16,792 nucleotides of DNA from assembly GCA_937892405.1 (NCBI GenBank), contig CALAFS010000221.1, forward strand, positions 1 to 16,792. The letters are read 5' to 3'. Positions 7,192 through 13,852 of this stretch are shown in pieces. A program made the translations under genes and the position numbers. The notes under the pieces were generated by a model. That model had not been told where the DNA came from and did not search any database. It saw only the letters and a list, made by a program, of their open reading frames with translations. The stretch is from an uncultured Clostridia bacterium (GTDB lineage Bacteria; Bacillota; Clostridia; Oscillospirales; CAG-272). Numbering within the stretch: position 1 is the first letter of the stretch; each line of letters opens with the position of its first letter.

Positions 7192-7859
7192 TGAAAAGAC
7201 CGTTGATTTATGTGGTAGAGGACGACGAGGGAATCCGCGAGGTTTACGAGGGCGCGTTTGAAGAATCGTATGACCTCCGCATGTTTGAATGCGGAAAGGA
7301 CTTTTTCGAGGCATTTTCCGTAAAGGTTCCCGATCTCATCATTCTTGACATCATGCTTCCCGATATGGACGGCTATACGATCCTGTCGAAAATCCGCGAG
7401 ACGGATGAGCGGGTGCCCGTCATCATCGTGAGTGCAAAGTCGGACGAGATCAGCTTTGTCAAAGGACTGAACAAAGGCGCCGACGACTATATGGCGAAGC
7501 CGTTTTCCATTCTCGAGCTGATGGCACGCGTCAAGGCGGGACTCCGCCGTGCGAATCTCTATGTTTCCAATACGGGGGACTTTTCCGTCGACCGCAACAC
7601 CTACAAGATCTTTTTCCGCGGACGCGACCTCGGGCTGACCCTGAAAGAGTATAAACTCCTCGATTATCTGATCGGAAATGCCGGTGTCACGGTGGATCGT
7701 GAAACCATTTTCCGTGAGGTATGGGGAGAGAATTTCATCGGGGAGACGCGTACCCTCGACATGCACATCGCCGAGATCCGCGACAGAATCCGTGAAGCGG
7801 GAGGAGGAGATGTGATCGTCACCGTGCGCGGTGTCGGTTACCGTTTTGAAGCGAAATGA
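7191..7859 (+). CDS. phoB: Response regulator, OmpR/PhoB family
   Basis: DNA-binding response regulator, 222 residues. The receiver domain (about 1-118) has the acidic pair D11-D12 in VVEDDEGIR, the phospho-acceptor D53 in LIILDIMLPDMDGY, the switch serine S81 and K103 in YMAKPFS. The C-terminal winged helix (about 128-222) contains LTLKEYKLLDYLI, the recognition region TRTLDMHIAEIRDRI and the wing TVRGVGYRFE. Its place between phoU and a PhoR-like kinase makes it the probable Pho regulon activator (PhoB/PhoP) that binds the repeats ahead of pstS; that assignment rests on context. Its stop overlaps the kinase start by four bases (ATGA). The family is certain, the phosphate role very likely. 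Confidence 0.93.
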   Translation: MKRPLIYVVEDDEGIREVYEGAFEESYDLRMFECGKDFFEAFSVKVPDLIILDIMLPDMDGYTILSKIRETDERVPVIIVSAKSDEISFVKGLNKGADDYMAKPFSILELMARVKAGLRRANLYVSNTGDFSVDRNTYKIFFRGRDLGLTLKEYKLLDYLIGNAGVTVDRETIFREVWGENFIGETRTLDMHIAEIRDRIREAGGGDVIVTVRGVGYRFEAK

Positions 7860-9544
7860 AAAGAAAAATTTTCACAAGAGTCTTTCTTCTGACCTTTCTT
7901 TGCGTTCTTTTGGTTTTTGCCGCCGGGGTGATTGCCGTGGCGGGGAGCGGACGCACAGTGGTGGAGGAGCGCCTGCGCGCCGAGTGCGGGCTGCTCTCGT
8001 CTCTTCTGCGGACAGAAGAAGATATTGACGGACTCACAGGGTATCAGAACCGCGACAGCTTCCGCATTACCGTGATTTCGGAGGCGGGTGAAGTTCTCTA
8101 TGAGAGCAGTGTCGCGGGAGAGATGGAAAATCACGCGGACAGAGAAGAGATCCGCGCCGCGCTCGCAGGCTCTCCCCGCTTTGTCGAGCGTTATTCCGCT
8201 ACTTTCGGCTGTCGCATGACCTATTGTGCTGTCGAAAACACCCTTGAGGACGGGACGAAAACCGTAATCCGCGTTGCCGTGAAGAGCAGCGAACTTTCCG
8301 GCTTCCTCGGCGTGGCAATTCCGTCTCTTGCCTGTGCGCTGGTGCTCGCCCTTCTGATTTCACTTCTTCTCGCCGGAAGACTCTCGACGAAAATCTCCGA
8401 GAAGGTGCGCGGCGTCGCGGACAGCCTTCGCTCGCTGAACGAGGGAGAGTATCACCCCCTTGTTACCGACAGCCGCGAACCCGAGTTTTATGCGGTCTTC
8501 CGCGAGATCAACGACCTGAACGGAAAGACACGCGCGCTGATCGAAGAGCGCACCAAAGAAGGGGAAAAACTCTCTTTCGTCCTTGAAAATGTGTCGGAAG
8601 GAATCCTTGCCCTCGACGCCGACGGACATGTCGCCATCGCCAACGGCGCCGCGCTGAATCTCCTCGACGGAGAACAGGAGGATATCGGAAAACCGCTTCT
8701 TTACCTCATCGAGGACACGGCACTTTGCGAGAAGATTCTCGCACCGGGCGGCGGGCAGTTTGAATCCCATGTCGGCGAGCGCGATCTTGCCGTCACCGTC
8801 CGTCGGATCGCGGATTCTCCTCTTGCGAGCGAGATCTCACGCATCGTGATTCTGAACGACATCACCGCCGCGAAAGCCGTGGCAAAGGAAAAGAGCGACT
8901 TCTTTGCGAATGCCTCGCATGAGTTGAAAACGCCGATCACCGTCACACAGGGAATTTCCGAGTTGATTCTCGCGAAGGACACGGTCGACGAAGGAACGAA
9001 AAAACAGGTGGAGCGAATCCATAAGGAAGCGCTCCGCATGGCGGGACTGATCTCGGATATGTTGCGTCTGTCCGATCTCGAAAGACAGAAAGGCACGCCG
9101 GAGCGCGTCCCGGTCGAACTGCGGGGCGTGGTCGACGAGGTCACGGCAGAACTGCACGCGAGAATGGAAGAGCGTCACCTGACTCTGCGCGTCAGCGGAA
9201 GAGGACGCGTCATGGCGTCGCCAGACAAAATGTATGAGCTTGTGACGAACCTCTGCTCAAATGCCGTCAATTACAATAAAGAAGGCGGAAGTATCGACAT
9301 TTCGATCACCGACGGGGGCGGACATGTCACCCTGACGGTGAAAGATACCGGTATCGGAATTCCGGAGGATCAGCTGCCCCGTATTTTCGAGCGTTTCTAC
9401 CGCGTGGATCCTTCCCGCTCGAAGAAGACGGGCGGTACCGGACTCGGACTTGCCATCGTGAAGCACATCTGCGCGATGTACGGCGCCACCGTTTCCGTAG
9501 AGAGCCAGCCGGATGTCGGCACCGCTTTCCGCATCATCTTCTGA
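7856..9544 (+). CDS. phoR: Sensor histidine kinase, PhoR-like
   Basis: Membrane sensor kinase, 562 residues, expected to phosphorylate the PhoB-like regulator encoded just upstream. The order is: membrane segment 1 (about 11-30), extracellular domain (31-150), membrane segment 2 (about 151-174), HAMP (175-225), PAS (about 238-335, VLENVSEGILALDADG), HisKA with His355 in FFANASHELKTPITV, and HATPase_c (about 455-562) with N-box NLCSNAVNYN, G1 box DTGIGIP, F-box FERFYRVDPSRS and G2 box GGTGLGLAIVKH. The HAMP-PAS-HisKA arrangement with an extracellular domain is the one seen in Gram-positive PhoR. Conserved catalytic residues are all present. It is the last gene of the operon and is followed immediately by a terminator. 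Confidence 0.93.
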   Translation: MKRKIFTRVFLLTFLCVLLVFAAGVIAVAGSGRTVVEERLRAECGLLSSLLRTEEDIDGLTGYQNRDSFRITVISEAGEVLYESSVAGEMENHADREEIRAALAGSPRFVERYSATFGCRMTYCAVENTLEDGTKTVIRVAVKSSELSGFLGVAIPSLACALVLALLISLLLAGRLSTKISEKVRGVADSLRSLNEGEYHPLVTDSREPEFYAVFREINDLNGKTRALIEERTKEGEKLSFVLENVSEGILALDADGHVAIANGAALNLLDGEQEDIGKPLLYLIEDTALCEKILAPGGGQFESHVGERDLAVTVRRIADSPLASEISRIVILNDITAAKAVAKEKSDFFANASHELKTPITVTQGISELILAKDTVDEGTKKQVERIHKEALRMAGLISDMLRLSDLERQKGTPERVPVELRGVVDEVTAELHARMEERHLTLRVSGRGRVMASPDKMYELVTNLCSNAVNYNKEGGSIDISITDGGGHVTLTVKDTGIGIPEDQLPRIFERFYRVDPSRSKKTGGTGLGLAIVKHICAMYGATVSVESQPDVGTAFRIIF

Positions 9545-9545
9545 A

Positions 9546-9600
9546 AAACCACGAGCCTGCCCGGGTATTCCCGGACAGGCTCGTGGTTTCTTATGTTTTT
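9546..9600. terminator. Bidirectional intrinsic terminator between convergent operons
   Basis: A 20-base arm (9546-9565) pairs with 9570-9589 across a 4-base TATT loop; the only break on the plus transcript is a C·A mismatch (9560/9575). On the minus transcript the same position becomes G·U, so that hairpin is fully paired. T-rich tails follow on both strands: TTTCTTATGTTTTT on plus, and the complement of AAAAA (9544-9548) on minus. It ends phoR and the ABC operon, and the ABC ATPase stop codon sits at its plus-strand tail. Confidence 0.9.
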
Positions 9601-10180
9601 ACTTTTCAAAAAAAGGAAGTACCTGCGCGTCAAGAATTTTTGCCTGCGCGTCAGAATGTGCCGACAGAATGACAAGGCGTTCTTCGGATTCTTTGCGGAT
9701 TTTCCGAATGACGGTTTCGATCAGCGCGGCATCTAATTCCTTGAACGGTTCGTCGAGCAGAAGGATCGGTGCCCGGCGAAGAAACGCGCGCGCTAAGGAG
9801 ACGCGCTGTTTCATACCTCCCGAGAGTGCCGCCGGATAGAGGGCGGTTTCTTTTTTTGTGAATCCGAGAGAAAGAAGCATGGCTTCGGCGTCGGTAAGAT
9901 GCTTTTTCTGTCCGCTTGCGGCGACGGCAATGTTTTCCGCCGCCGTCAGCGAAGGGAAGAGACGGTATTCTTGGAACGCGAAAGATACTTCGCCCCCACC
10001 CGTTACCTCACCCCGATCGGGAGCGACAAGCCCGGCGACAAGGCGGAGAAGTGTCGTCTTTCCGCACCCGCTCGGACCCGGGAGAAGAACACAGCCGCGC
10101 TCCGGAAAAACGCAGGAAATATCTTCGAGAACAGGCTTGTCTCCGTAGGCGAGAAAAATATGATTCAGTGTAAGTGCCAT
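9599..10180 (-). CDS. ABC transporter ATP-binding protein (SsuB/TauB-like)
   Basis: Cytoplasmic ATPase of an importer, 193 residues. Walker A is GPSGCGKTT (35-43), the Q-loop is at Q70 in FAFQEYRLFPSLTAAENI, the signature is LSGGMKQRVSLARAF (119-133), Walker B is ILLLDEPFKELD (139-150) and the switch His175 is in SAHSD. The motifs place it in the nitrate/sulfonate/taurine class. At 193 residues it is short for that class, usually about 250, because it stops soon after the H-loop; all catalytic parts remain. Its start lies 16 bases inside the permease gene, with a weak AAGGCGG site upstream. The substrate cannot be read from sequence. Confidence 0.92.
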   Translation of the reverse strand: MALTLNHIFLAYGDKPVLEDISCVFPERGCVLLPGPSGCGKTTLLRLVAGLVAPDRGEVTGGGEVSFAFQEYRLFPSLTAAENIAVAASGQKKHLTDAEAMLLSLGFTKKETALYPAALSGGMKQRVSLARAFLRRAPILLLDEPFKELDAALIETVIRKIRKESEERLVILSAHSDAQAKILDAQVLPFFEK

Positions 10181-10926
10181 ATCTTTTCCGCCTTTCTGCC
10201 GAGGAATAAAATCGCCTTTTCAAGAATCAGGCTCAAAATGATCACGGTCACTGTCCATGCGAAAACAGCGTCGCCCTGAAAGTAGTTCTTCGCCTCGTAG
10301 ATTTCGCGTCCGATGGAATTCTTTGTGTAGGCGATGACCTCGGCGGCGATCCCCGCCTTCCACGCAAGTCCCGCGGAGGTCACGGCAGCAGGGATCAGAA
10401 ACCCGACCGCGGCGGGGAGGTAGTAGTAGCGGATCTTCGCAAAGCGGGAAAAGCCGAATACCTCCGTCACCTCGCCGAGTTTCGGATCAAGGGCACCTTC
10501 CGCATCCCAAAGGTTCTGATAGACCACGGGCGCACTCATGACGGCGGCGATAAACGGCGGGACGGCGTCCGAGCCGATAAAGAACCAGAGCACGAGAATA
10601 AAGGATGCCACCGGCGTGCTTTTCAATACCGACATCAGCCCGCGCGTCCATGTGCCGAAGAAGGCGAACCGCTTTGCGAAAAAGACGAGCACGGCGCCGA
10701 TCGCGACACCGGCGATCCAACCGAGCAGAACGCGGGAGAGAGAAAGCAGGATCGTCCGCCAGAACTTCGCCGTCCCGAGAAGGGAAAAAAGAGCCGTCGC
10801 CGTGTCGGTGACGGTAGGGAAGAAAAAGCGGACATCGGCGATCCGCGCCGCGCCCTCCCAGACGATGAGCGTCAGGAGGAGGGCGAGAGGCGGATACACA
10901 TAGCGACGTATTTTCTCAGCGCGCAT
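10165..10926 (-). CDS. ABC transporter permease (SsuC/TauC-like)
   Basis: Membrane permease of 253 residues in the BPD_transp_1 family, with about six hydrophobic segments. The EAA coupling loop runs from AEGALDPKLGEVTEVFGFSR to YYYLPAAVGFLIPA, and the preceding STPVASFILVLWFFIGSDAVP stretch is typical of the nitrate/sulfonate/taurine permease group. ATG 10926 was chosen because it gives a standard short basic N-terminus (MRAEKIRRYVYPP) and an 11-base overlap with the binding-protein gene. A GTG at 10953 would add nine residues. Neither has a good ribosome site, so translation probably depends on coupling to the upstream gene. It pairs with the binding protein upstream and the ATPase downstream. 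Confidence 0.9.
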   Translation of the reverse strand: MRAEKIRRYVYPPLALLLTLIVWEGAARIADVRFFFPTVTDTATALFSLLGTAKFWRTILLSLSRVLLGWIAGVAIGAVLVFFAKRFAFFGTWTRGLMSVLKSTPVASFILVLWFFIGSDAVPPFIAAVMSAPVVYQNLWDAEGALDPKLGEVTEVFGFSRFAKIRYYYLPAAVGFLIPAAVTSAGLAWKAGIAAEVIAYTKNSIGREIYEAKNYFQGDAVFAWTVTVIILSLILEKAILFLGRKAEKIWHLH

Positions 10927-11887
10927 AGTAGAAGCTGTCGCTCGGAAGCGCACCGCCGATGGAGTCGGGCGAGGACTCGAGGAGGACGCCGTAGAAGGAC
11001 ACGAGCGTGCTCTTCATTTCCTTGCCTTCACGGAAGACAATCGAGCCTTTCAGATTGGCGAGCGCCTTCTTTGCGATCGGGAGCTTCGGCAGGACACCGG
11101 CGTCGACGATCGTCTGTGCGCTTTCGTCCGCGTGCGAGTCGTCCGCGATGTAGTCGACCGATGCCTTGTAATCGTCGAGGAAGCGGTTGACGGCGCCCTT
11201 GTGCTCATTGATAAACTCATTGCGTGCGACGATACAGCCCATCGCGAGAGAACCGTCGGAGACCTTGTCCCATTCGGTCGAGAGATTCAGTTTGACCTCG
11301 TAATCCGCGTTCTGCATCAGAGCGGCAGTCACCTTCGGCTCGGGAAGAACGGCATAGTCCACCTCACCTTTTGCAATGGAGGCAACAAGCGCGTCATGGT
11401 CGAGCGCTACATCGACATCGGCGCTTACATGGTTCTTCTCAAGAAGAAAGTCGACGATCGGCTGTGTGGTCGAGCCGGCGACGCTGGTCGTCAGCGTCTT
11501 TCCTTCAAGGTCTGTAAAGGATTCCACCTTGGTGTCCTTCTTTGCAAGAAGGTAAAGGGAACCGAGGCAGTTCACGGCGAGAACCGAAATATCGGCTTTT
11601 GCGGAAAGCATTGCCGCCGTATTGGTCGGGAGGCAAAGCATGTCGAGCTTCTTCGAGGTCAGATCGGCGATCGCGTTCTGAGGATTGCTGTAAAGCTCAA
11701 AACTGTAAAGCGAGGAATCTTCGGGCGTGTCGGCAATCAGTTTTGCCATGCCCATGCCGGTAGGACCGGCGAGGACGCCGACATTGATCTTTGCGCCGTC
11801 ATCCTCTACCTGCGTCTGCGGCTTGCAGGAGACAAAGAGAGTGAGGGTGAGCGCTGCGAGGAGGAGAAGGGAGAGAATTTTTTTCAT
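10916..11887 (-). CDS. ABC transporter substrate-binding lipoprotein (NMT1/SsuA-like)
   Basis: Extracellular solute-binding lipoprotein, 323 residues. The signal peptide MKKILSLLLLAALTLTLFVSC ends in a lipobox with Cys21; phenylalanine at -3 is tolerated. The mature protein is a type 2 periplasmic-binding fold of the NMT1/THI5-like group: INVGVLAGPTGMGMAKLIAD near 34-53, DMLCLPTNTAAML, LTTSVAGSTTQPIVDFLLEK and GEVDYAVLPEPKVTAAL. Relatives bind nitrate, sulfonates, taurine or thiamine precursors; nothing here allows a choice. The start has AAAGGA about eight bases upstream, and ATG overlaps the TGA of the regulator gene (ATGA), so regulator and transporter are translated as one unit. Confidence 0.9.
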   Translation of the reverse strand: MKKILSLLLLAALTLTLFVSCKPQTQVEDDGAKINVGVLAGPTGMGMAKLIADTPEDSSLYSFELYSNPQNAIADLTSKKLDMLCLPTNTAAMLSAKADISVLAVNCLGSLYLLAKKDTKVESFTDLEGKTLTTSVAGSTTQPIVDFLLEKNHVSADVDVALDHDALVASIAKGEVDYAVLPEPKVTAALMQNADYEVKLNLSTEWDKVSDGSLAMGCIVARNEFINEHKGAVNRFLDDYKASVDYIADDSHADESAQTIVDAGVLPKLPIAKKALANLKGSIVFREGKEMKSTLVSFYGVLLESSPDSIGGALPSDSFYYAR

Positions 11888-12558
11888 GATGATTTCCTTT
11901 CGAGACCCTGCGGGTCAAGTATTGTGATTTGTTTTTCTCCGTAACGAATGAGATCATGTGCGGCAAGCGCGTCGAGCGCACGGTAGACTGACGCCCGGCT
12001 GAGCCGCAACTTTTCGGACGCCTGCTTGCAGTTGAGCGCAAAGGTGTCACACCCGGCTTTCTTATACGCGACGAATAGGTAGGACGCGATTTTTTCCTCC
12101 GCCGACGCGCCGGAGAGTGCCGCCACCTTTTCGTTTAAGAAAACGGCGCGTCCGGCGAGAAAGGTGATGAAATTCAGCGCGACATCACGGTTTTCGCGAA
12201 TAAGAAGCAATACATCGTCTCTCTTCAGAAAGAGCACCTCACTCTTCTTTTTTGCACGGATAACGGTGGGATACCGTCCCCGTTCGGAAAAAAGAGAAAG
12301 GACACCGAAAGAATCGTAGGGGTGAAGCAGATTCATCGGGAAATCGCCGCCGTCCGATGTGATGCGCACGACTTCACATTCTCCGTTTACCACAAATCCG
12401 ATTTTTCTGATCCCCGTCCCCGCCTCGAAAACGGTCTCTCCGCGCACAAAAGAGCGGAGGTCCGGTGCTATCAGGGGGAGAAGGAACGCAACTTTCGCCG
12501 GTGAAATTCCTTCAAACGGGAAAATATGCGAACAGAATGAAGGAAAATTAAACGACAT
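11884..12558 (-). CDS. Crp/Fnr-family transcriptional regulator
   Basis: Cytoplasmic DNA-binding regulator of 224 residues. An N-terminal cyclic-nucleotide-binding beta-barrel (about 20-130: VFEAGTGIRKIGFVVNGECEV, LLHPYDSFGVLSLFSERGRYP) leads through a dimerisation helix to a Crp-type helix-turn-helix (about 173-202: CKQASEKLRLSRASVYRALDAL). The cAMP-contact pattern GELxLF...RS of Crp is GVLSLF...YP here, so cAMP binding is unlikely. Its few cysteines are scattered, which argues against an Fnr-type iron-sulfur cluster. The effector is therefore unknown. A GGAGG site precedes the ATG by four bases. It is the first gene of the ABC operon, and an inverted repeat covers its own transcription start, which suggests self-control. 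Confidence 0.9.
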   Translation of the reverse strand: MSFNFPSFCSHIFPFEGISPAKVAFLLPLIAPDLRSFVRGETVFEAGTGIRKIGFVVNGECEVVRITSDGGDFPMNLLHPYDSFGVLSLFSERGRYPTVIRAKKKSEVLFLKRDDVLLLIRENRDVALNFITFLAGRAVFLNEKVAALSGASAEEKIASYLFVAYKKAGCDTFALNCKQASEKLRLSRASVYRALDALAAHDLIRYGEKQITILDPQGLERKSS

Positions 12559-12573
12559 ACAGCCTCCAAAAAG

Positions 12574-12589
12574 TGTCTCATTTGATACA
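12574..12589. promoter_or_regulatory. Inverted repeat, candidate Crp/Fnr-type operator
   Basis: TGTCTCATTTGATACA consists of half-sites TGTnTCA and TGAnACA separated by two bases, with six of eight pairs matching. The size and TGT...ACA ends are those of Crp/Fnr-family sites. It lies directly downstream of the -10 hexamer and covers the expected start point near 12584, where binding would block transcription. The link to the adjacent regulator is inference. Confidence 0.5.
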
Positions 12590-12590
12590 T

Positions 12591-12619
12591 ATTATAAAGG
12601 AAAGGAGAAGGCTTGTCAA
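12591..12619 (-). promoter_or_regulatory. Consensus sigma-A promoter of the Crp/Fnr-ABC operon
   Basis: On the minus strand TTGACA (12619-12614) and TATAAT (12596-12591) are separated by exactly 17 bases, a perfect consensus. Upstream of the -35, bases 12623-12652 are long A and T tracts that could act as an UP element. Such a strong core promoter normally needs a repressor to be useful, which fits the inverted repeat at its start point. Confidence 0.85.
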
Positions 12620-12665
12620 GAGGAAAAAAGAAAAAAATATTTTTTTGTGAAAGTCGAAAAAAGGA

Positions 12666-12694
12666 TTGCATTTTATATAAATCTATGTTATACT
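12666..12694 (+). promoter_or_regulatory. Candidate promoter for cdaA with extended -10
   Basis: TTGCAT (12666-12671) and TATACT (12689-12694) are 17 bases apart, and TG at 12686-12687 makes an extended -10. The -35 is weak, but the extended -10 compensates. The start point would be near 12701, giving a leader of about 80 bases. That leader contains a small hairpin, with GCAAATGC (12707-12714) pairing to GCGTTTGC (12723-12730), and no recognised riboswitch. Confidence 0.6.
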
Positions 12695-12706
12695 AATATT
12701 ACATAG
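12683..12706. promoter_or_regulatory. 24-bp imperfect palindrome over the cdaA promoter
   Basis: Arms CTATGT (12683-12688) and ACATAG (12701-12706) are perfect, and the inner bases bring the match to ten of twelve pairs. It encloses the -10 hexamer and the expected start point of cdaA. Its position and size are those of a dimeric repressor site. The regulator is unknown; the sequence differs from the inverted repeat at 12574-12589. Confidence 0.45.
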
Positions 12707-12779
12707 GCAAATGCGCCTTTTTGCGTTTGCTTCAAGATAAGAATTGACGGCACGGAGGTTTTCGTGTCGGGAGATATAT

Positions 12780-13634
12780 ATGAATACATTACTTCGCTTT
12801 TTCCCCGGTCGGATCGGCGGGATTGTCACCGATTTTATCACAAGAGCGGGGCAGGCGTTTGCCGATTTTCATTGGAACGACGCCGTCGATATTCTCCTTC
12901 TGACCGCTCTTTTGTATCTGTTTTTGCATTTTGTCGTAAACCGCAAGTCGCGTACGCTTCTTGTCGGAATTCTGCTGTTCTTTCTCACATACGGGGTCGC
13001 GTACCTCTTTGAGTTCCGTGGAGTATTGATGATCTTTTCGTCGGTTCTCTCGGTCGGCGTCCTGCTCTTGATTATTCTTTTCCAGCCGGAGCTTCGCGAG
13101 GCATTGGAAAAGGCGGGTGCCGGCGCATTGAACGGGATCATGTCCTTCAGTGAGCAGAAGAAGAAAAAGCAGGTGTATTCGAGTGCGATCGACAATATCT
13201 GCCGCGCGGTGGACGATCTCTCGAAGACGAAGACCGGCGCCCTGATCGTCATCGTCCGTACAACAAAACTTGACGATATCGAAAAGACGGGAATCCGCAT
13301 CAACGCGGATGTCAACTCTTTTTTGCTCCGCAACCTCTTCTTCAATAAGGCACCTTTGCATGACGGTGCCGTGATTGTGGACGAAGGGCGGATCGCCGCG
13401 GCGGGTTGCCTTCTGCCCCTGACGCGCCGTTCCGATGTGGACAGCGATCTCGGCACGCGCCACAGAGCCGCGATCGGTATCAGCGAGACGAGCGATGCCG
13501 TTACGATTGTCGTATCCGAGGAGACGGGTATCATCTCCGTGGCATACGATTGCGCCCTTGTGCGCAACTTTACACCCGAGTCACTCCGGACTTTCCTCAT
13601 GAAGAAAGTTCTTCACACGGAAAAAGCAGAATAA
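12780..13634 (+). CDS. cdaA: Diadenylate cyclase CdaA
   Basis: Membrane-bound c-di-AMP synthase that joins two ATP molecules; c-di-AMP controls potassium and osmolyte balance and cell-wall homeostasis in Bacillota. The protein has 284 residues. About three membrane segments fill residues 36-102, ending at the family hallmark LLIILFQPELREALE. The DAC domain follows at about 135-275, with catalytic motifs APLHDGAVIV (D195, G196, A197) and GTRHRAAIG (R227-H228-R229). ATG 12780 has GGGAG six bases upstream and gives the usual N-terminus; an in-frame TTG at 12744 adds twelve residues but lacks a better site. In most Bacillota cdaA is followed by cdaR and glmM. Here a 32-codon gene follows after 18 bases, then a terminator-like hairpin. 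Confidence 0.95.
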   Translation: MNTLLRFFPGRIGGIVTDFITRAGQAFADFHWNDAVDILLLTALLYLFLHFVVNRKSRTLLVGILLFFLTYGVAYLFEFRGVLMIFSSVLSVGVLLLIILFQPELREALEKAGAGALNGIMSFSEQKKKKQVYSSAIDNICRAVDDLSKTKTGALIVIVRTTKLDDIEKTGIRINADVNSFLLRNLFFNKAPLHDGAVIVDEGRIAAAGCLLPLTRRSDVDSDLGTRHRAAIGISETSDAVTIVVSEETGIISVAYDCALVRNFTPESLRTFLMKKVLHTEKAE

Positions 13635-13652
13635 GGTGCGGGGAGAACAAAC

Positions 13653-13751
13653 ATGAAGAAAAAATCAAAAAGTAAAGTCATCTATACAGTACTTTCACTG
13701 TTCGGCTGTCTTCTGATGGCTGTTCTGATCTGGCTGTTTGCCAAAGTCTGA
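13653..13751 (+). CDS. Small membrane peptide in the CdaR position
   Basis: A 32-codon open frame with a strong ribosome site, GGGGAG at 13640-13645 with seven bases of spacing, 18 bases after cdaA. The peptide is MKKKSKSK, then one hydrophobic segment (VIYTVLSLFGCLLMAVLIWL), then FAKV. Basic residues before the segment predict a cytoplasmic N-terminus. The segment resembles the N-terminal membrane anchor of CdaR (YbbR), the protein that normally follows and regulates CdaA, but no YbbR domain follows in any frame before the next gene at 13853. It could be a stand-alone partner of CdaA, a remnant of cdaR, or unrelated. The ribosome site argues for translation; the function is unknown. Confidence 0.6.
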   Translation: MKKKSKSKVIYTVLSLFGCLLMAVLIWLFAKV

Positions 13752-13770
13752 TAAAGTTACGGAGACGCCT

Positions 13771-13837
13771 GGAGCTGTCACGCCCGGTGCGCAAGACTTG
13801 CGCTTCGCCACCGGACAGGACGGCTCCCGTTCTTTTT
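13771..13837 (+). terminator. Terminator-like hairpin between cdaA unit and FAD gene
   Basis: GGAGCTGTC (13771-13779) pairs with GACGGCTCC (13819-13827) including one T·G. Inside it CCGGTG (13784-13789) pairs with CACCGG (13809-13814), and an inner stem CGCAA/TTGCG (13790-13802) closes it. CGTTCTTTTT follows. It fits an intrinsic terminator or attenuator ending the cdaA unit; internal loops make its strength uncertain. No clear promoter follows before the FAD gene, so read-through is likely. Confidence 0.55.
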
Positions 13838-13852
13838 CGAGGGGGTGTACCT

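Noticed and set aside
12560..12740. Possible gene in the gap between the divergent operons
   Set aside because: The open frames here are A/T-rich, lack ribosome sites, and the space is accounted for by two promoters, an inverted repeat, a palindrome and A/T tracts.
12700..12779. Possible c-di-AMP (ydaO-type) riboswitch in the cdaA leader
   Set aside because: The leader is only about 80 bases and has one small hairpin; the conserved ydaO motifs and multi-helix fold are absent.
13787..13852. An upstream start for the FAD-dependent protein adding 22 residues
   Set aside because: It would put the N-terminus inside the hairpin sequence, lacks a ribosome site, and the extra residues do not resemble the family; ATG 13853 has GAGGGGG at ideal spacing.
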